Below are positions 40,282 through 49,816 of a stretch of 64,000 nucleotides of DNA, in pieces. Position numbers and translations under genes: made by a program. Origin of the DNA: Semisulcospira habei (taxonomy: Eukaryota; Mollusca; Gastropoda; Semisulcospiridae). The notes beneath the pieces are model-generated. The model was not told the DNA's origin, made no database searches, and was given only the letters and a program-made list of their open reading frames with translations. How positions within the stretch are numbered: position 1 is the first letter of the stretch; each line of letters opens with the position of its first letter. The DNA lies in contig BTPG01000005.1 of NCBI GenBank assembly GCA_036245525.1, positions 174,266,784 through 174,330,783 of the forward strand. The letters run 5' to 3'.

Positions 40282-41676
40282 ATGGATACAACCAAAAAAC
40301 CAAAACTAGCACAGAAACGGCGCATAGACACCGACATTGCACATGACAGTGATTCAGACTGTGAGGAAGCGACGCCTCAGGCGTCGGCCGTATGGCCTCG
40401 CTTCCTCATTGTCCATAGCAAGGTGAAGGAGAAACCAGTTACCAAGCTGCATCCTTTTCTGGTGGGGGAGACCCTCAGGAGCCGTGTTGGCAGGCCTGAC
40501 GCCCAGCGCCTCAGGTCTGGTGACTTGCTGGTGGAGTGCCGTACTCGGGCACACTCCAGCAGGCTACTGGGGCTCTCTTCCATCGGAGACACTCCTGTGG
40601 AAGTCACACCCCACAAAACTATGAATTCGTCAAGAGGCGTAATCAAAGATCAAGCTTTGGCAGAACTGTCAGAAGATGAACTTGCAAGGAACCTTAAGTC
40701 TCAGGGGGTGACTTGCGTCAGGCGCTTCACTTCCAAGCGAGGTGGTGGGGAGATCCGTCTCCCTACCATCATCCTGACGTTTGGCACCCCCACCCCTCCT
40801 ACTACCATCTGGGGAGGTTACTACTCCCTGAGAGTGAAAAAGTACGTCCCTCTTCCCCTCCGGTGCTTTAAGTGCCAAAAGTATGGCCATGGGCAGAAGA
40901 CATGCCGTCAGGCAGAGGCTTCATGCGCCCGTTGCACTAGGCCCGGACACTCTGCTGAGTCCTGCACAGCCACCCCCCTGTGTGTGAATTGCCAGGGGGC
41001 GCATATGGCTTCGGATAAGAAATGCCCTCGTTGGATATCCGAGTGCAAGATTCAGCAGGTGCGTGTGGAGAAGGGGCTGTCCTTTCTGGATGCCAAAAAA
41101 CTGGTTGAAGGCCCTGGTGCAGCTGCGGCTGCCCCAACCTCTAACACCTCAGTGTATACTTTTAGTGCAGCGGTGGCAGGCAAGCGCCCCACCAAAGACT
41201 TTTCATGTCAGACCCCAACTTCTTGGTTGGGGGCGGAGCCTCGGCTCCTCTCGCCCCTGGAGAGTAACCCTCCTCCGGTGGTGACAAGGAGCCAGGGAAC
41301 GCAGAAGGCGGACACTGCCGGTCCGGTTGTGCCGCCTTCTGTTGCCCCTAAGCCTCAGCCCCCACCCAAACCTGTTAGTCAGTCAACTCCAAAGGCTTCT
41401 GGCTCTGGTCAGCCTTCTAAGGCCGCTAACTCTAGCGGCAGGAACGCTGCCCAGGACCAGAAGTCTAAGAAATCTATGGGACCGCTGTGCGCACGGGCCC
41501 AGAAGGGGAACACAGATGTGCCCCTTCAAAACAAATATGCTGCACTGGAGGAGCGGATGGAGGGAGTGGAAGTTGTTGTTGCTGATGCTGCGGCAGCTCC
41601 ACCCCCTTCCTCTCCGAAGAACCAGAGGAGGCCCGGGAGCCGGCCCCCTCTGTTTCTTCAACTCCTTCCAAGGTAA
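40282..41676 (+). CDS. LINE copy C ORF1: zinc-knuckle protein with frameshifted C-terminus
   Basis: 464 codons from ATG 40282 (MDTTKKPKLAQKRRIDTDIA). The domains are as in copy B: a WPRFLIVHSKVKEK middle domain and three CCHC knuckles (CFKCQKYGHGQKTC, CARCTRPGHSAESC, CVNCQGAHMASDKKC), then a Pro-rich tail. The run of C at 41644-41648 has five C where A and B have six. The last residues therefore become LFLQLLPR and the protein stops at 41676 instead of just before ORF2, losing the basic KxKEKGGKNS end. This also places the ORF1 stop 46 nt before the ORF2 ATG instead of 2 nt, which should weaken ORF2 translation if it depends on close reinitiation. Confidence 0.9.
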   Translation: MDTTKKPKLAQKRRIDTDIAHDSDSDCEEATPQASAVWPRFLIVHSKVKEKPVTKLHPFLVGETLRSRVGRPDAQRLRSGDLLVECRTRAHSSRLLGLSSIGDTPVEVTPHKTMNSSRGVIKDQALAELSEDELARNLKSQGVTCVRRFTSKRGGGEIRLPTIILTFGTPTPPTTIWGGYYSLRVKKYVPLPLRCFKCQKYGHGQKTCRQAEASCARCTRPGHSAESCTATPLCVNCQGAHMASDKKCPRWISECKIQQVRVEKGLSFLDAKKLVEGPGAAAAAPTSNTSVYTFSAAVAGKRPTKDFSCQTPTSWLGAEPRLLSPLESNPPPVVTRSQGTQKADTAGPVVPPSVAPKPQPPPKPVSQSTPKASGSGQPSKAANSSGRNAAQDQKSKKSMGPLCARAQKGNTDVPLQNKYAALEERMEGVEVVVADAAAAPPPSSPKNQRRPGSRPPLFLQLLPR

Positions 41677-41722
41677 AGGAAAAAGGGGGGAAAAACTCCT
41701 TACCCCCAGATAAGACATAATC

Positions 41723-44700
41723 ATGGACTCTTTGCTTCAGTGGAATTGTCGTGGTTTTCGAGCTAACTTTGAGGAATTACGTCTTTTAGTCAAGTTCTAT
41801 AACCCCTCAGTCATATCTCTTCAGGAGACTTACCTGAAGACTTCTGACCCTGTGTCTTTTAATGGTTTTAATGTTATACATAAAGGCTCTGATTCGGAGA
41901 GGCGCTCGGGTGGAGCGGCTCTTCTCATTAGTAGCCAAATTTTATGTAGCCCCGTTAGCATCGACACCTGTCTTCAGGCTGTCGCTGCTCGGGTTACCTT
42001 AAAAAAGACCATAACTATATGCAGTATTTACCTGCCACCATCACTGCGGGTCTGTAGCAATGATATTTTTCACTTAGTAGATCAACTGCCCCCTCCCTTT
42101 ATTCTCATGGGGGATTTTAACGGTCATGCTCACCTTTGGGGTAGTGACCACTATGATGGCAGAGGTCAGATGTTAGAAGATGTTTTTTCTCAACTTAACC
42201 TATGTGTCTTTAACGATGGCTCACCTACATACTCTAACTCAGGTTCCGGATCTAGTTCTGTTCTAGACCTCACTGTGTGTGATCCTTCTCTCATGCTGGA
42301 CTTTGACTGGAAGGTTCACGACGACCTGTGTGGTAGTGACCACTTCCCAGTAGTCCTGTCATCGGTCAGCTGTGAGGAGGATTCGCCGGTGGGGCGCTGG
42401 AATCTCAAGAAAGCTAACTGGTCTCTGTTTGCCTCTCTCTGTCAGTCTCGTCTTACAGAGGAGGTGGTCATGTCAGCTGAAGAACCTGTTTCTTGTTTTA
42501 CTTCTATTTTGTTGGAGGTTGCAGGTGAAACCATCCCTAGAACTTCCACATCACTCCCTCGGAAGCCGAGAGTACCATGGTTCAATGAAGAGTGCCGCAA
42601 GGCCCAAACAATGCGCAAATCTGCTCAGCGACGTGCATTTCGTAATCCGTCGCAAGCAAATATTTTAACCTTTAAAAGACAGCGGGCGAAAGCCCGTTAT
42701 ATTTTTAAACGTGAACGCCGTGCTTCCTGGAGACACTTCGTCTCATCTTTATCTTCTAGGACTCCGTCCCAAAAAGTCTGGAAGGCTGTTCGAAGAATTA
42801 GGGGCAGGGGTGGCTCGGCTTCTGTCGGCCATCTTAGAGATGGTGCCAGTTTGGTCACAGATAAAAAGGCTGTGGCCAATTTGCTTGCCTCCACCATTGC
42901 CCATAATTCTTCAACAGAGCATTATTCACCTTTCTTCCAGAGAGAGAAGGAGAAGCGAGAATCTTGTGCTTGTGATTTTATATCGGATAACTTGGAAGAC
43001 TATAATGCCCCTTTTACGTTTTCAGAATTGCAGCAAGCCATGCAGAAATGTACTGACTCTGCTGCTGGATTAGATACTATCCATTATCAGCTCATAACAC
43101 ATCTGCCTGAGGATTCACTCCTTGTACTTCTCAAGGCCTTTAACCATATCTGGATAACCGGTCATTTTCCGCCATCTTGGCGCCAGGCTGTGGTTGTGCC
43201 AATTCCCAAGCCGGGTAAGGATCCTTCCGACCCGGGCAACTACCGGCCAATAGCTTTGACATCATGTTTATGTAAAACTATGGAACACTTGGTCAACGCC
43301 CGACTGGTGTGGCATCTTGAGTCACAGGGTCTCATCACAGACCTCCAGTGCGGTTTCCGGCGCTTCCGTAGTACAACTGACCATCTAGTCCGCTTTGAGT
43401 CTTTTATCCGAGATGCTTTTGTCAACAAGCAGCATGTCTATGCAATTTTCTTTGATCTTGAAAAGGCATATGACACTACCTGGAAGCATGGTATAATGTC
43501 TGATTTGTCGGACATGGGTTTTAAAGGGCATCTGCCCGTTTTTATTCACAATTTTTTGTCCAACAGGTCGTTCCATGTCCGTGTGGGCTCCACCCTCTCC
43601 AACTCCTTTGAACAGGAGATGGGTGTCCCGCAGGGCAGTATTCTATCTCCTGTTTTATTTAGCATTAAAATAAATAACATTGTAAAGGCCGTCAAGGATG
43701 ATTCTGAATGCTCTTTGTTTGTGGACGACTTTGCTTTGTGTGCACGAGGTCGAGGACTTGCGTCCCTTGAGAGGCGCTTGCAGCTGTGCGTTGATCGCAT
43801 CCAGGGGTGGGTGTCTCTCAATGGATTCAGATTCTCGCCCTCCAAGACAGTCTGTGTGCATTTTACTAACCAGACGAAATTTTTTCCAGAACCTAGCCTG
43901 AGCATTGCTGGAGTGCCAATTAAGGTGGCTGAAGAGGCTAAGTTTTTGGGGGTCATCTTTGACAAAAGATTGACCTTCTGCAACCATGTTAACTACCTTA
44001 GAACCTCTTGTCGGAAGGCCCTCGACATTCTTCGTGTCGTTGGTCGTACTGACTGGGGTGCAGACCGCATCGTCTTACTTCGACTGTACCGGGCCCTGGT
44101 TCGGTCCAAACTGGATTACGGCTCTGTGGTATATGGCTCGGCTTCCAAGTCTGTTCTGCAGCGTCTGAACACAATTCACCATCAAGGTCTGCGCATATGT
44201 CTGGGAGCCTTCAGGACATCTCCAGTTCCTAGTCTGTATGCAGAGGCAGGGGAGCCTTCTCTCAGGCTCCGCCGCATCCGCCTCATGCTCAGCTACGTTC
44301 TGAAGCTGAAGGCCCATCCAGAAAATCCTGCCTATGATTGTGTTTTTAACCCGTCGTTTGCAGAGATTTACGATGCCCATCCGGGAGCTGTCCGTCCACT
44401 TTCCTTCCGTGTCCGACCTCATCTGCAGGCGGCCGGAGTGGACCTGGACAAAGTTTCGGAATCTCTGCAACACGTCACTCCACCCTGGCTACTACCAGTT
44501 CCTGACATCTTGCTGGACTTGACTGCCCACAAGAAGGATTGTACTCCACCAGCCATATACCAACAGAGCCTCAATGAACTCCTTTCAATTTTTCCTGGCT
44601 ATTGTCGTCTTTATACGGATGGGTCCAAGTCTGAGGATGGAAGAGTGGCTGCGGCTGCAGTGTCCTCTCGCCATCCTAGACGCCCATTTAAGCTCCGTCT

Positions 44701-45415
44701 CCCTGACCATTCCTCTGTATTTAGTGCAGAACTGCAGGCCATTCTGCTGGCACTCAAGCATGCCTATCAGTCTCGGGAAAGGAACTTCCTGATTCTGTCT
44801 GACTCTCTTTCTGCCCTGCAGGCCCTTCAGGGCGCGGGAACAGACCATCCACTGCTGGTGCAGATTAGAGAGCTCTACGCGGACTTGATGAAGGAATATT
44901 ATGACATCATTTTTATTTGGGTCCCAGGCCATGTGGGCATCGAAGGCAACAGAATCGCAGATTCTGCTGCCAACGGTGCCCGCAGTGACCCTGTCCCTGA
45001 CACACAGACTGTCTATAGTGATTTTAAACCTGTTATTAGTGCGTACATAGCCCGCGAGTGGCAGTCCGATTGGGACAAAGAGGAAGGGAACAAGCTTCAT
45101 GAAGCTCTTCCTAAGTTGTCTGACAGTCTACCTTTCCGCTGCGGCAGCCGCCGTGAGGAGACTGTCCTTGCTCGGCTCCACATCGGGCACACATATGTTA
45201 CGCACTCTTACTTACTTAAACAGGATGAGCGTCCATGGTGTTTTGCCTGTGATGAGCAGTTTTCTGTTCGACACTTTTTGCTGTATTGTGCTGACCTAAT
45301 TGACACCAGATATAAACACTTCACAGCAGACTCCTTGAAGGTTTTGTTCCGGGATGTTCCCCCGGACAAAATCTTCAATTTTTTGAGAGAATGCAATATT
45401 TTTAACAAGATCTGA
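41723..45415 (+). CDS. LINE copy C ORF2: endonuclease-RT-RNase H, intact
   Basis: 1230 codons without interruption, differing from copy A at about 11 residues. All catalytic motifs are present: QWNCRGF, SLQETYLK, MGDFNGH and GSDHFP in the endonuclease; FFDLEKAYD, GVPQGSILSP and FVDDF in the reverse transcriptase; YTDGSK, AELQA, LSDSLSALQ and WVPGHVGIEGNRIAD in RNase H; CFACDEQF...HFLLYC at the C-terminus. Compared with A it keeps Arg at the WNCRGF position and Pro where A has Leu in KAHPENPA, so C looks closer to the active consensus. Its weak point is the damaged ORF1 upstream. Confidence 0.96.
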   Translation: MDSLLQWNCRGFRANFEELRLLVKFYNPSVISLQETYLKTSDPVSFNGFNVIHKGSDSERRSGGAALLISSQILCSPVSIDTCLQAVAARVTLKKTITICSIYLPPSLRVCSNDIFHLVDQLPPPFILMGDFNGHAHLWGSDHYDGRGQMLEDVFSQLNLCVFNDGSPTYSNSGSGSSSVLDLTVCDPSLMLDFDWKVHDDLCGSDHFPVVLSSVSCEEDSPVGRWNLKKANWSLFASLCQSRLTEEVVMSAEEPVSCFTSILLEVAGETIPRTSTSLPRKPRVPWFNEECRKAQTMRKSAQRRAFRNPSQANILTFKRQRAKARYIFKRERRASWRHFVSSLSSRTPSQKVWKAVRRIRGRGGSASVGHLRDGASLVTDKKAVANLLASTIAHNSSTEHYSPFFQREKEKRESCACDFISDNLEDYNAPFTFSELQQAMQKCTDSAAGLDTIHYQLITHLPEDSLLVLLKAFNHIWITGHFPPSWRQAVVVPIPKPGKDPSDPGNYRPIALTSCLCKTMEHLVNARLVWHLESQGLITDLQCGFRRFRSTTDHLVRFESFIRDAFVNKQHVYAIFFDLEKAYDTTWKHGIMSDLSDMGFKGHLPVFIHNFLSNRSFHVRVGSTLSNSFEQEMGVPQGSILSPVLFSIKINNIVKAVKDDSECSLFVDDFALCARGRGLASLERRLQLCVDRIQGWVSLNGFRFSPSKTVCVHFTNQTKFFPEPSLSIAGVPIKVAEEAKFLGVIFDKRLTFCNHVNYLRTSCRKALDILRVVGRTDWGADRIVLLRLYRALVRSKLDYGSVVYGSASKSVLQRLNTIHHQGLRICLGAFRTSPVPSLYAEAGEPSLRLRRIRLMLSYVLKLKAHPENPAYDCVFNPSFAEIYDAHPGAVRPLSFRVRPHLQAAGVDLDKVSESLQHVTPPWLLPVPDILLDLTAHKKDCTPPAIYQQSLNELLSIFPGYCRLYTDGSKSEDGRVAAAAVSSRHPRRPFKLRLPDHSSVFSAELQAILLALKHAYQSRERNFLILSDSLSALQALQGAGTDHPLLVQIRELYADLMKEYYDIIFIWVPGHVGIEGNRIADSAANGARSDPVPDTQTVYSDFKPVISAYIAREWQSDWDKEEGNKLHEALPKLSDSLPFRCGSRREETVLARLHIGHTYVTHSYLLKQDERPWCFACDEQFSVRHFLLYCADLIDTRYKHFTADSLKVLFRDVPPDKIFNFLRECNIFNKI

Positions 45416-45641
45416 GCATTCATAGACTATGTGAATTTTTTTATTTGCCCTTTTTGAGAGTCTGTAGACGTTTCTTTTCCAGACATGTGCGACATTTTAG
45501 CCTGAGATTTTTAATCTATATTTACATCTTGTCTTAAGACCTTGCTTTTAGTCTGGCAGACCAGATTTTTACCCATCCCGCCGTGAGATGGCCTTAGTCG
45601 CTTGCTCGGCGTTAAACCCAAATAACTAACTAACTAACTAA

Positions 45642-45655
45642 CGCATCCAGCCCTG
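45642..45655. repeat. Target-site duplication of LINE C, right
   Basis: CGCATCCAGCCCTG pairs with 39594-39607. Confidence 0.92.
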
Positions 45656-45801
45656 ATACTGCCTAGGAAGAGAATGGTTGTCTACGCTAGTCTGGCACTA
45701 CCCATGAACCGTTGGTGGGTGATGTAGCCGGGAACTATCATGGTTTATCTTTCTTGTGCACTGGTATATAGTCCAATTTAAGAATTGTGCTTGTATTGCA
45801 G

Positions 45802-45963
45802 AAAATGTCCAACCCCTGGCTGTGACAGTTCTGGCCACATCACTGGCAAGTTCACTTCGCACCATCGTTTGTCGGGTTGTCCCCTGTACGAGAAAAACAT
45901 CTTGCGCATGAAGGCCGAGCTGGCTGGAAGGTCACCTGGCAGACCAGGTCGAGGGCGTAAACG
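45802..45963 (+). CDS. L3MBTL: L3MBTL-like exon: second CCHHC zinc finger
   Basis: The 162-nt exon is bounded by TATTGCAG and GTATGA. Its first base completes the Arg codon left by 36040, and it ends two bases into a codon. It encodes [33 protein letters not shown], and a basic tail [13 protein letters not shown]. This is a second C....C...GH...HH...GCP finger, very close in pattern to the one at 35812-36040. The exon is symmetric (phase 2 on both sides), so it could be skipped or gained without a frame change. The basic tail resembles an AT-hook or nuclear localisation patch. I am sure it is coding; whether two fingers are usual in this family I cannot check. Confidence 0.93.
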
Positions 45964-46158
45964 GTATGATGCAGATGTTTTCACACAGTGTTGAGGGACC
46001 CATTGTACAGTTTGTGTATAGGAGCAAACACCATGAAATTGAAAGTTATGTCCTATTTGACCTCACCCCCTTCCCTCAGCACCCAATCCACAGTTACTTG
46101 TTTTGTAGGAAGATGATATGGCCTGTGAATTTTGTCAATTTACATGTTTATGTTGCAG

Positions 46159-46226
46159 AAAGAGCTTTGACTTTGATGTTCGCCGTTTGAGAGAACAGAA
46201 TGGTCACCATGGAGAGAGCAGGAGAG
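46159..46226 (+). CDS. L3MBTL: L3MBTL-like short linker exon
   Basis: The 68-nt exon lies between GTTGCAG and GTAACC. Phases fit both neighbours (one base in, one base out). It encodes KSFDFDVRRLREQNGHHGES and RR, a charged linker between the zinc fingers and the SAM exon with no recognised domain. It is too short for ORF-based detection; support comes from splice sites, phase and position only. Confidence 0.78.
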
Positions 46227-46354
46227 GTAACCTTTCTTTCTTTCATGCAGGTGGAAGGGGATGGTGGGGTATTCTTTATAAACTTGTCAGCTCAGTTCAG
46301 GTTGTCACTCTGTATCCTCATCTCTTTCCTTATTTCATATCCCTATTTTTGCAG

Positions 46355-46587
46355 TGGACCCTTCGTCAGTGCTCCATGAAGGTATCCACCAGTCTGTCTT
46401 CATGTCCACCGTGTCCCCCACCCCGTCACAGGAGCAACCACCATTTTGGGAACAGCATGCCAAACTACTGCCGGGTGTGGATCACCTGGGGGGTAACGAG
46501 GTGAAGAAATGGTCTATCGACCAGGTGGCTGGCTTTGTGGCTACGCTGCCAGGGTGTCGAGAGCAGGAGAAGGTCTTCAGAGAGCAG
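46355..46587 (+). CDS. L3MBTL: L3MBTL-like exon: linker and first half of SAM domain
   Basis: The 233-nt exon is bounded by TTTTTGCAG and GTGAGG; its two leading bases complete the Val codon opened at 46226, and it ends in phase 0. It encodes a Ser/Pro linker (VDPSSVLHEGIHQSVFMSTV), then WEQHAKLLPGVDHL and the SAM start VKKWSIDQVAGFVATLPGCR, EQEKVFREQ. 'W....V..F...LPGC.......F..' is the SAM domain helix 1-2 signature seen at the C-terminus of L3MBTL proteins. SAM domains mediate self-association and pairing with other chromatin factors. Confidence 0.94.
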
Positions 46588-46669
46588 GTGAGGCAGATTA
46601 CTTCATTCAGCAGTATATCAGGAAGTTTCAGAAGATTTGCAAAGTATACAATGAGGCTGATTAGAGTTT

Positions 46670-47394
46670 AGCCTAGGTTGAACCTGGATTGATGCATTTG
46701 CACTTGCATGGGCATTTCTGTACTGGTTACGTGCCAGAAATCCGGTTTTTGAAAACCTTACCTGCCATAAGAAATTACATTCTCCTCTGGACCTTTCAGG
46801 TTTTTGAAAATTCAACAGAAGCACCCATGCATTTGGAACTGGGGTTGACATGCCCACATGATGAGAGCAAAGCATCTTAGAAATTCATCATACTCCAATA
46901 AACAACATGTTACATGGCTCACGATGTTCTTTGGCCCTTGCAGTTAGATGGTGACCATCTTTTTTTAATTTCAATTATTTTAAATATTATTTCTTGCGGC
47001 ATAGAAAGGTACAATCTCGAACACAAGATTCAGGTTGCTCGTACAGCAAAGTTTGGGGGAGTAAAAGGACATTTTTTTTTTACAGATCATGACCTTTATG
47101 ACAACATTGTTGATTGACAATGTTCTTTCATAGTCAGTTCGGCAACTACTTGTTTAAACCGTAGAAACATCTTGTGTTCACAGTTGATGTGCACAATTGA
47201 CAATGAAATCTGTTGTGTCAATGGTGCTGAAATTCCTGCCAGTGATGTCACATCCCCGATTTTTTTTTTGCAACATGCACAGTGATGACGCGGAATGGAA
47301 TGCTGTTTAGATCCAACCCTGGTTCAACCCTGCTCAAACCAGGGTTGTGTCAAGTGTAAATGCTTTAACCCAGGTTCATGTTCAAATGTAAATG
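46670..47394. mobile_element. Possible MITE with ~33-bp imperfect terminal inverted repeats
   Basis: AACCTGGATTGATGCATTTG and CACTTG at 46681-46706 are nearly the reverse complement of CAAGTGTAAATGCTTTAACC and CAGGTTC at 47351-47377. The 600 bp between hold no ORF. No target duplication is evident and the right end abuts DIRS D3, so the boundaries are uncertain. Confidence 0.4.
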
Positions 47395-47395
47395 T

Positions 47396-47575
47396 CTTTT
47401 TCAAAAAAACATTACCGATGGCATTACTAGTAGGAAAGTACAATTGGCTTACCAGTTTCAGCCTAAGCATTTGTTGTGTATAGCTACACAACCAGGGAAG
47501 CAACTCCAGTGAGTTGTTACCAAGATCCCTGAGTAGTCTCCCTTCCTCCCATATGGGTACGTGAGCAGTGTAGTC
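47396..47575 (+). repeat. D3 left inverted terminal repeat
   Basis: CATTACCGATGGCATTACTA through CCATATGGGTACGTGAGCAG is the reverse complement of 52890-53050 (CTGCTCACGTACCCATATGG...TAGTAATGCCATCGGTAAGT), with only a few differences. Confidence 0.9.
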
Positions 47576-47699
47576 TCACCAGTCTCGTGCTTAGCTCCTG
47601 CTTGCAGGTTGCCTTTCAGCCTACGGCTTCAACTTCGTGTGGATTATTTGTTTTTCCTAACCGGTCTCTTGACATGACGAGTATGCAAGTCCAGATGTG

Positions 47700-48720
47700 C
47701 CGAAGTTGGGGACTTCCAGTTACCCACCGACACGCACACCTTCTGCCTCCCATGTTCCGGCTGCTCTTCTTCTCGGACGTGCGGCGTGTGTGCCCCTTGG
47801 AGGGAACTTCAGTGGTCGCAGTTATGGGGCTTTTACCGCAGGGAACGACCCACTGGCCCCCGGGACCCACGCACACAGCAGGGTAGTCTGTCCACCAGGA
47901 ACACCCGTACTGCTACAACGCCTTCTGTCCTAACTGGCCACCCGGCGTGCGCTTTCCAACGTCGTGGTGTGCTCAGCCTGCTCGGCCCAGTCGCCATCTT
48001 TACACCCAGTCGTCTCGCACACGATGCTCCCCCCACTCTCTGAGACAGTTCGTGGGCAACAGAGCTTGGTGTGTCCCCCCCCCACCCCCACCCCACGGGG
48101 CGTACGAACAGGGGTGAGGTGGCCTCACCCAGTGCAAGGCGGCGACACACCGTTCCTTGCCTGTTCCCTCCTTTGCAGGGCCGTCCTCGACAGTTACGTT
48201 GACAGTGACATGGCGCCATTATTCGCCCTCCCCCGTGGACTCCCGGTGTGCTCACCCCTCCTCGACAGCCCCCTGGGGTCCGGCAGATGCGTGGCGCCTG
48301 TCCAAGGACCCTCCCTTTTTCTCACCGGTGCGGCGCTGCTCCTCCAGGAAACGTCTCTTCCGCCCTCGCCACCGCCCCACTTCACCTTGCCGCACCCGAT
48401 GTGGATCCCCACCCCATGTCGCTTCGCCCCAACTGGAGTCGTCGTGGGACTGGCGTCGCTCGTGCTCGGGGCATGCAAGGTCCAAGGTAGGTGTTTTTCC
48501 TTCTCATGTGGTTGACTCTCCCCGGGGGGGGGCTCGCGTCCTGCTGGGCCGACCCCCCCCCCCCCACCCCCCTGCCACCCCCCACCCCTCCCCCACCCCC
48601 CGTGCACCGGCGTCTGTCAGCTTCTCACCGCCCCTGTGACACCTCCTTGCTTGCCTCCCGCTCCCCTCCGTCACACCCTATGCCCCCGGGTGGACCTTGC
48701 CTAGTGCGCATCCGTTTTAG
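47700..48720 (+). pseudogene. D3 gag N-terminal cysteine module and low-complexity leader
   Basis: PCSGCSSSRTCGVCAPWREL then QWSQLWGFYRRERP at 47750-47850 is the same module as in Dm, D2a and D2b. It is followed by a C-rich stretch with C runs near 48075-48105 and 48548-48600, where all frames are compositional. The four cysteines in CxxCx5CxxC could bind zinc. The segment is not in one frame with the gag core. Confidence 0.6.
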
Positions 48721-48734
48721 GGGACGAAATTAGC

Positions 48735-49748
48735 TTGCACCTGGAAGACTCCGCTTCGGCTTTGTGGTCCCCTCGGGACCATTCATGCTCTTCGGATCAC
48801 GACGCGACAGTTCGCTCTCCCTCCCGCTCTTCATCCGTCAACTACTCCCTTGACCCGGGCCTCCCTCCCTCCTGCGGCACCCCAGGGTCAGATGTGTGTC
48901 CGGGTTGGACGAGGCAGCTAGGCTAATTTCAAGCATCCTTCCTGAAGATGTATGCCCTCCGTCTCCCCCCCCCCCTCAAGCGGAAGGCCTCAGCCCTCGT
49001 TGATGCCCACCTCCAGTCCACGCGGTCTAAGTCGCTCCCGCAACCCCCCCGGCTTTCGAGACATCACAGATTTAACGCTCACCTCGGACAGGGTCGGATG
49101 GGCAAGCACTTCTTCTCGGACTTTCGCCGGTTGGAGGACTTCAAGCTGACCTTTCGGCAACGTTGGTACAACGGGCACTCCCCCTTCTTCCTTTGCCCCC
49201 TCCTGGCCATTGACGTTGACGCGGAGGTACAAGCAGGCGGCAGGGCAGCAGTTTGGCGTCGGATTCCCCCCCAGCCTCGACACATGGTGGTCCGCATCTG
49301 GAATACCTTGGCGTGTACAGGTTTTCTTGAGCTGGCGACACAGGCAGTCGTGCGTTGCATAGAGGAGTCTGGACACTCCAGCGACTCTCAGTTACCAGAC
49401 ATCCGCACCATATCTACAGCGCCCAATCGGGCGGCATACCACACCTCTGCCAACGCGTTAGCGGGTTTGGCCAACTGCGACCTTATGCGCCGCGACAGCG
49501 TACTTCGGTGTTGTTCCAGCTTACCCCCCTCAGTGAAGATGCAGCTTTGCCAGGCCCCGGTTGGGGGATCCCATCTCTTTGGACCCACGTGGAGGGAGGT
49601 CAAGGAGTCCTCCAAAGACCTGTGGCCCAGCGACCCTAGAGCAGACCGGCGTCGCTTTCCACCCTCCCGCAGGGCTGGGGGTCACGCCCTGCGGTTCCCT
49701 AGACCCTCCCTTCGGGCCTCAGTCGGAAACGCATCCAGGTTTGGTTGA
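48735..49748 (+). pseudogene. D3 gag core
   Basis: Two frames carry it: LHLEDSASALWSPRDHSCSS (48735-48926), then a 266-codon frame from 48948 with RQRWYNGHSPFFLCPLLAID, PQPRHMVVRIWNTLACTGFL, ELATQAVVRCIEES, NRAAYHTSANALAGLANCDL and TWREVKESSKDLWPSDPRAD. It is the least damaged Gag-like protein in the window and the reference used to recognise the other copies. The break near 48930 and the loss of frame after 49748 show it is not intact. Function (RNA or capsid-like assembly) is inferred from position. Confidence 0.75.
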
Positions 49749-49816
49749 CAGCCCCACTTCGGTCGCACCCGCTCGGCCCTGTCTGCGTCCGACCCTGCTT
49801 GGCCACAGGGTTCTAG

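Larger units (their letters stand above)
39607..45641 (+). mobile_element. RNase H-bearing LINE, copy C, full length
   Basis: The full-length insertion has a 5' UTR starting GCCTACCCGGCACCGG, ORF1, ORF2 and a 3' UTR with (TAAC)n tail, and an exact 13-14 bp target duplication. It is nearly identical to copy A over the shared 4 kb, so both are recent. Against copy B the 5' UTR has an extra stretch near 39895-39925. ORF1 carries a 1-nt deletion near its end. Confidence 0.96.

Noticed and set aside
46670..47394. A further L3MBTL exon between 46588 and 54018
   Set aside because: SAM halves join directly in phase 0; no open segment with splice sites and SAM-like sequence is present.
48157..48639. 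Pro-rich secreted protein frame
   Set aside because: Caused by C runs in the D3 leader; overlapping frames on both strands are equally open.
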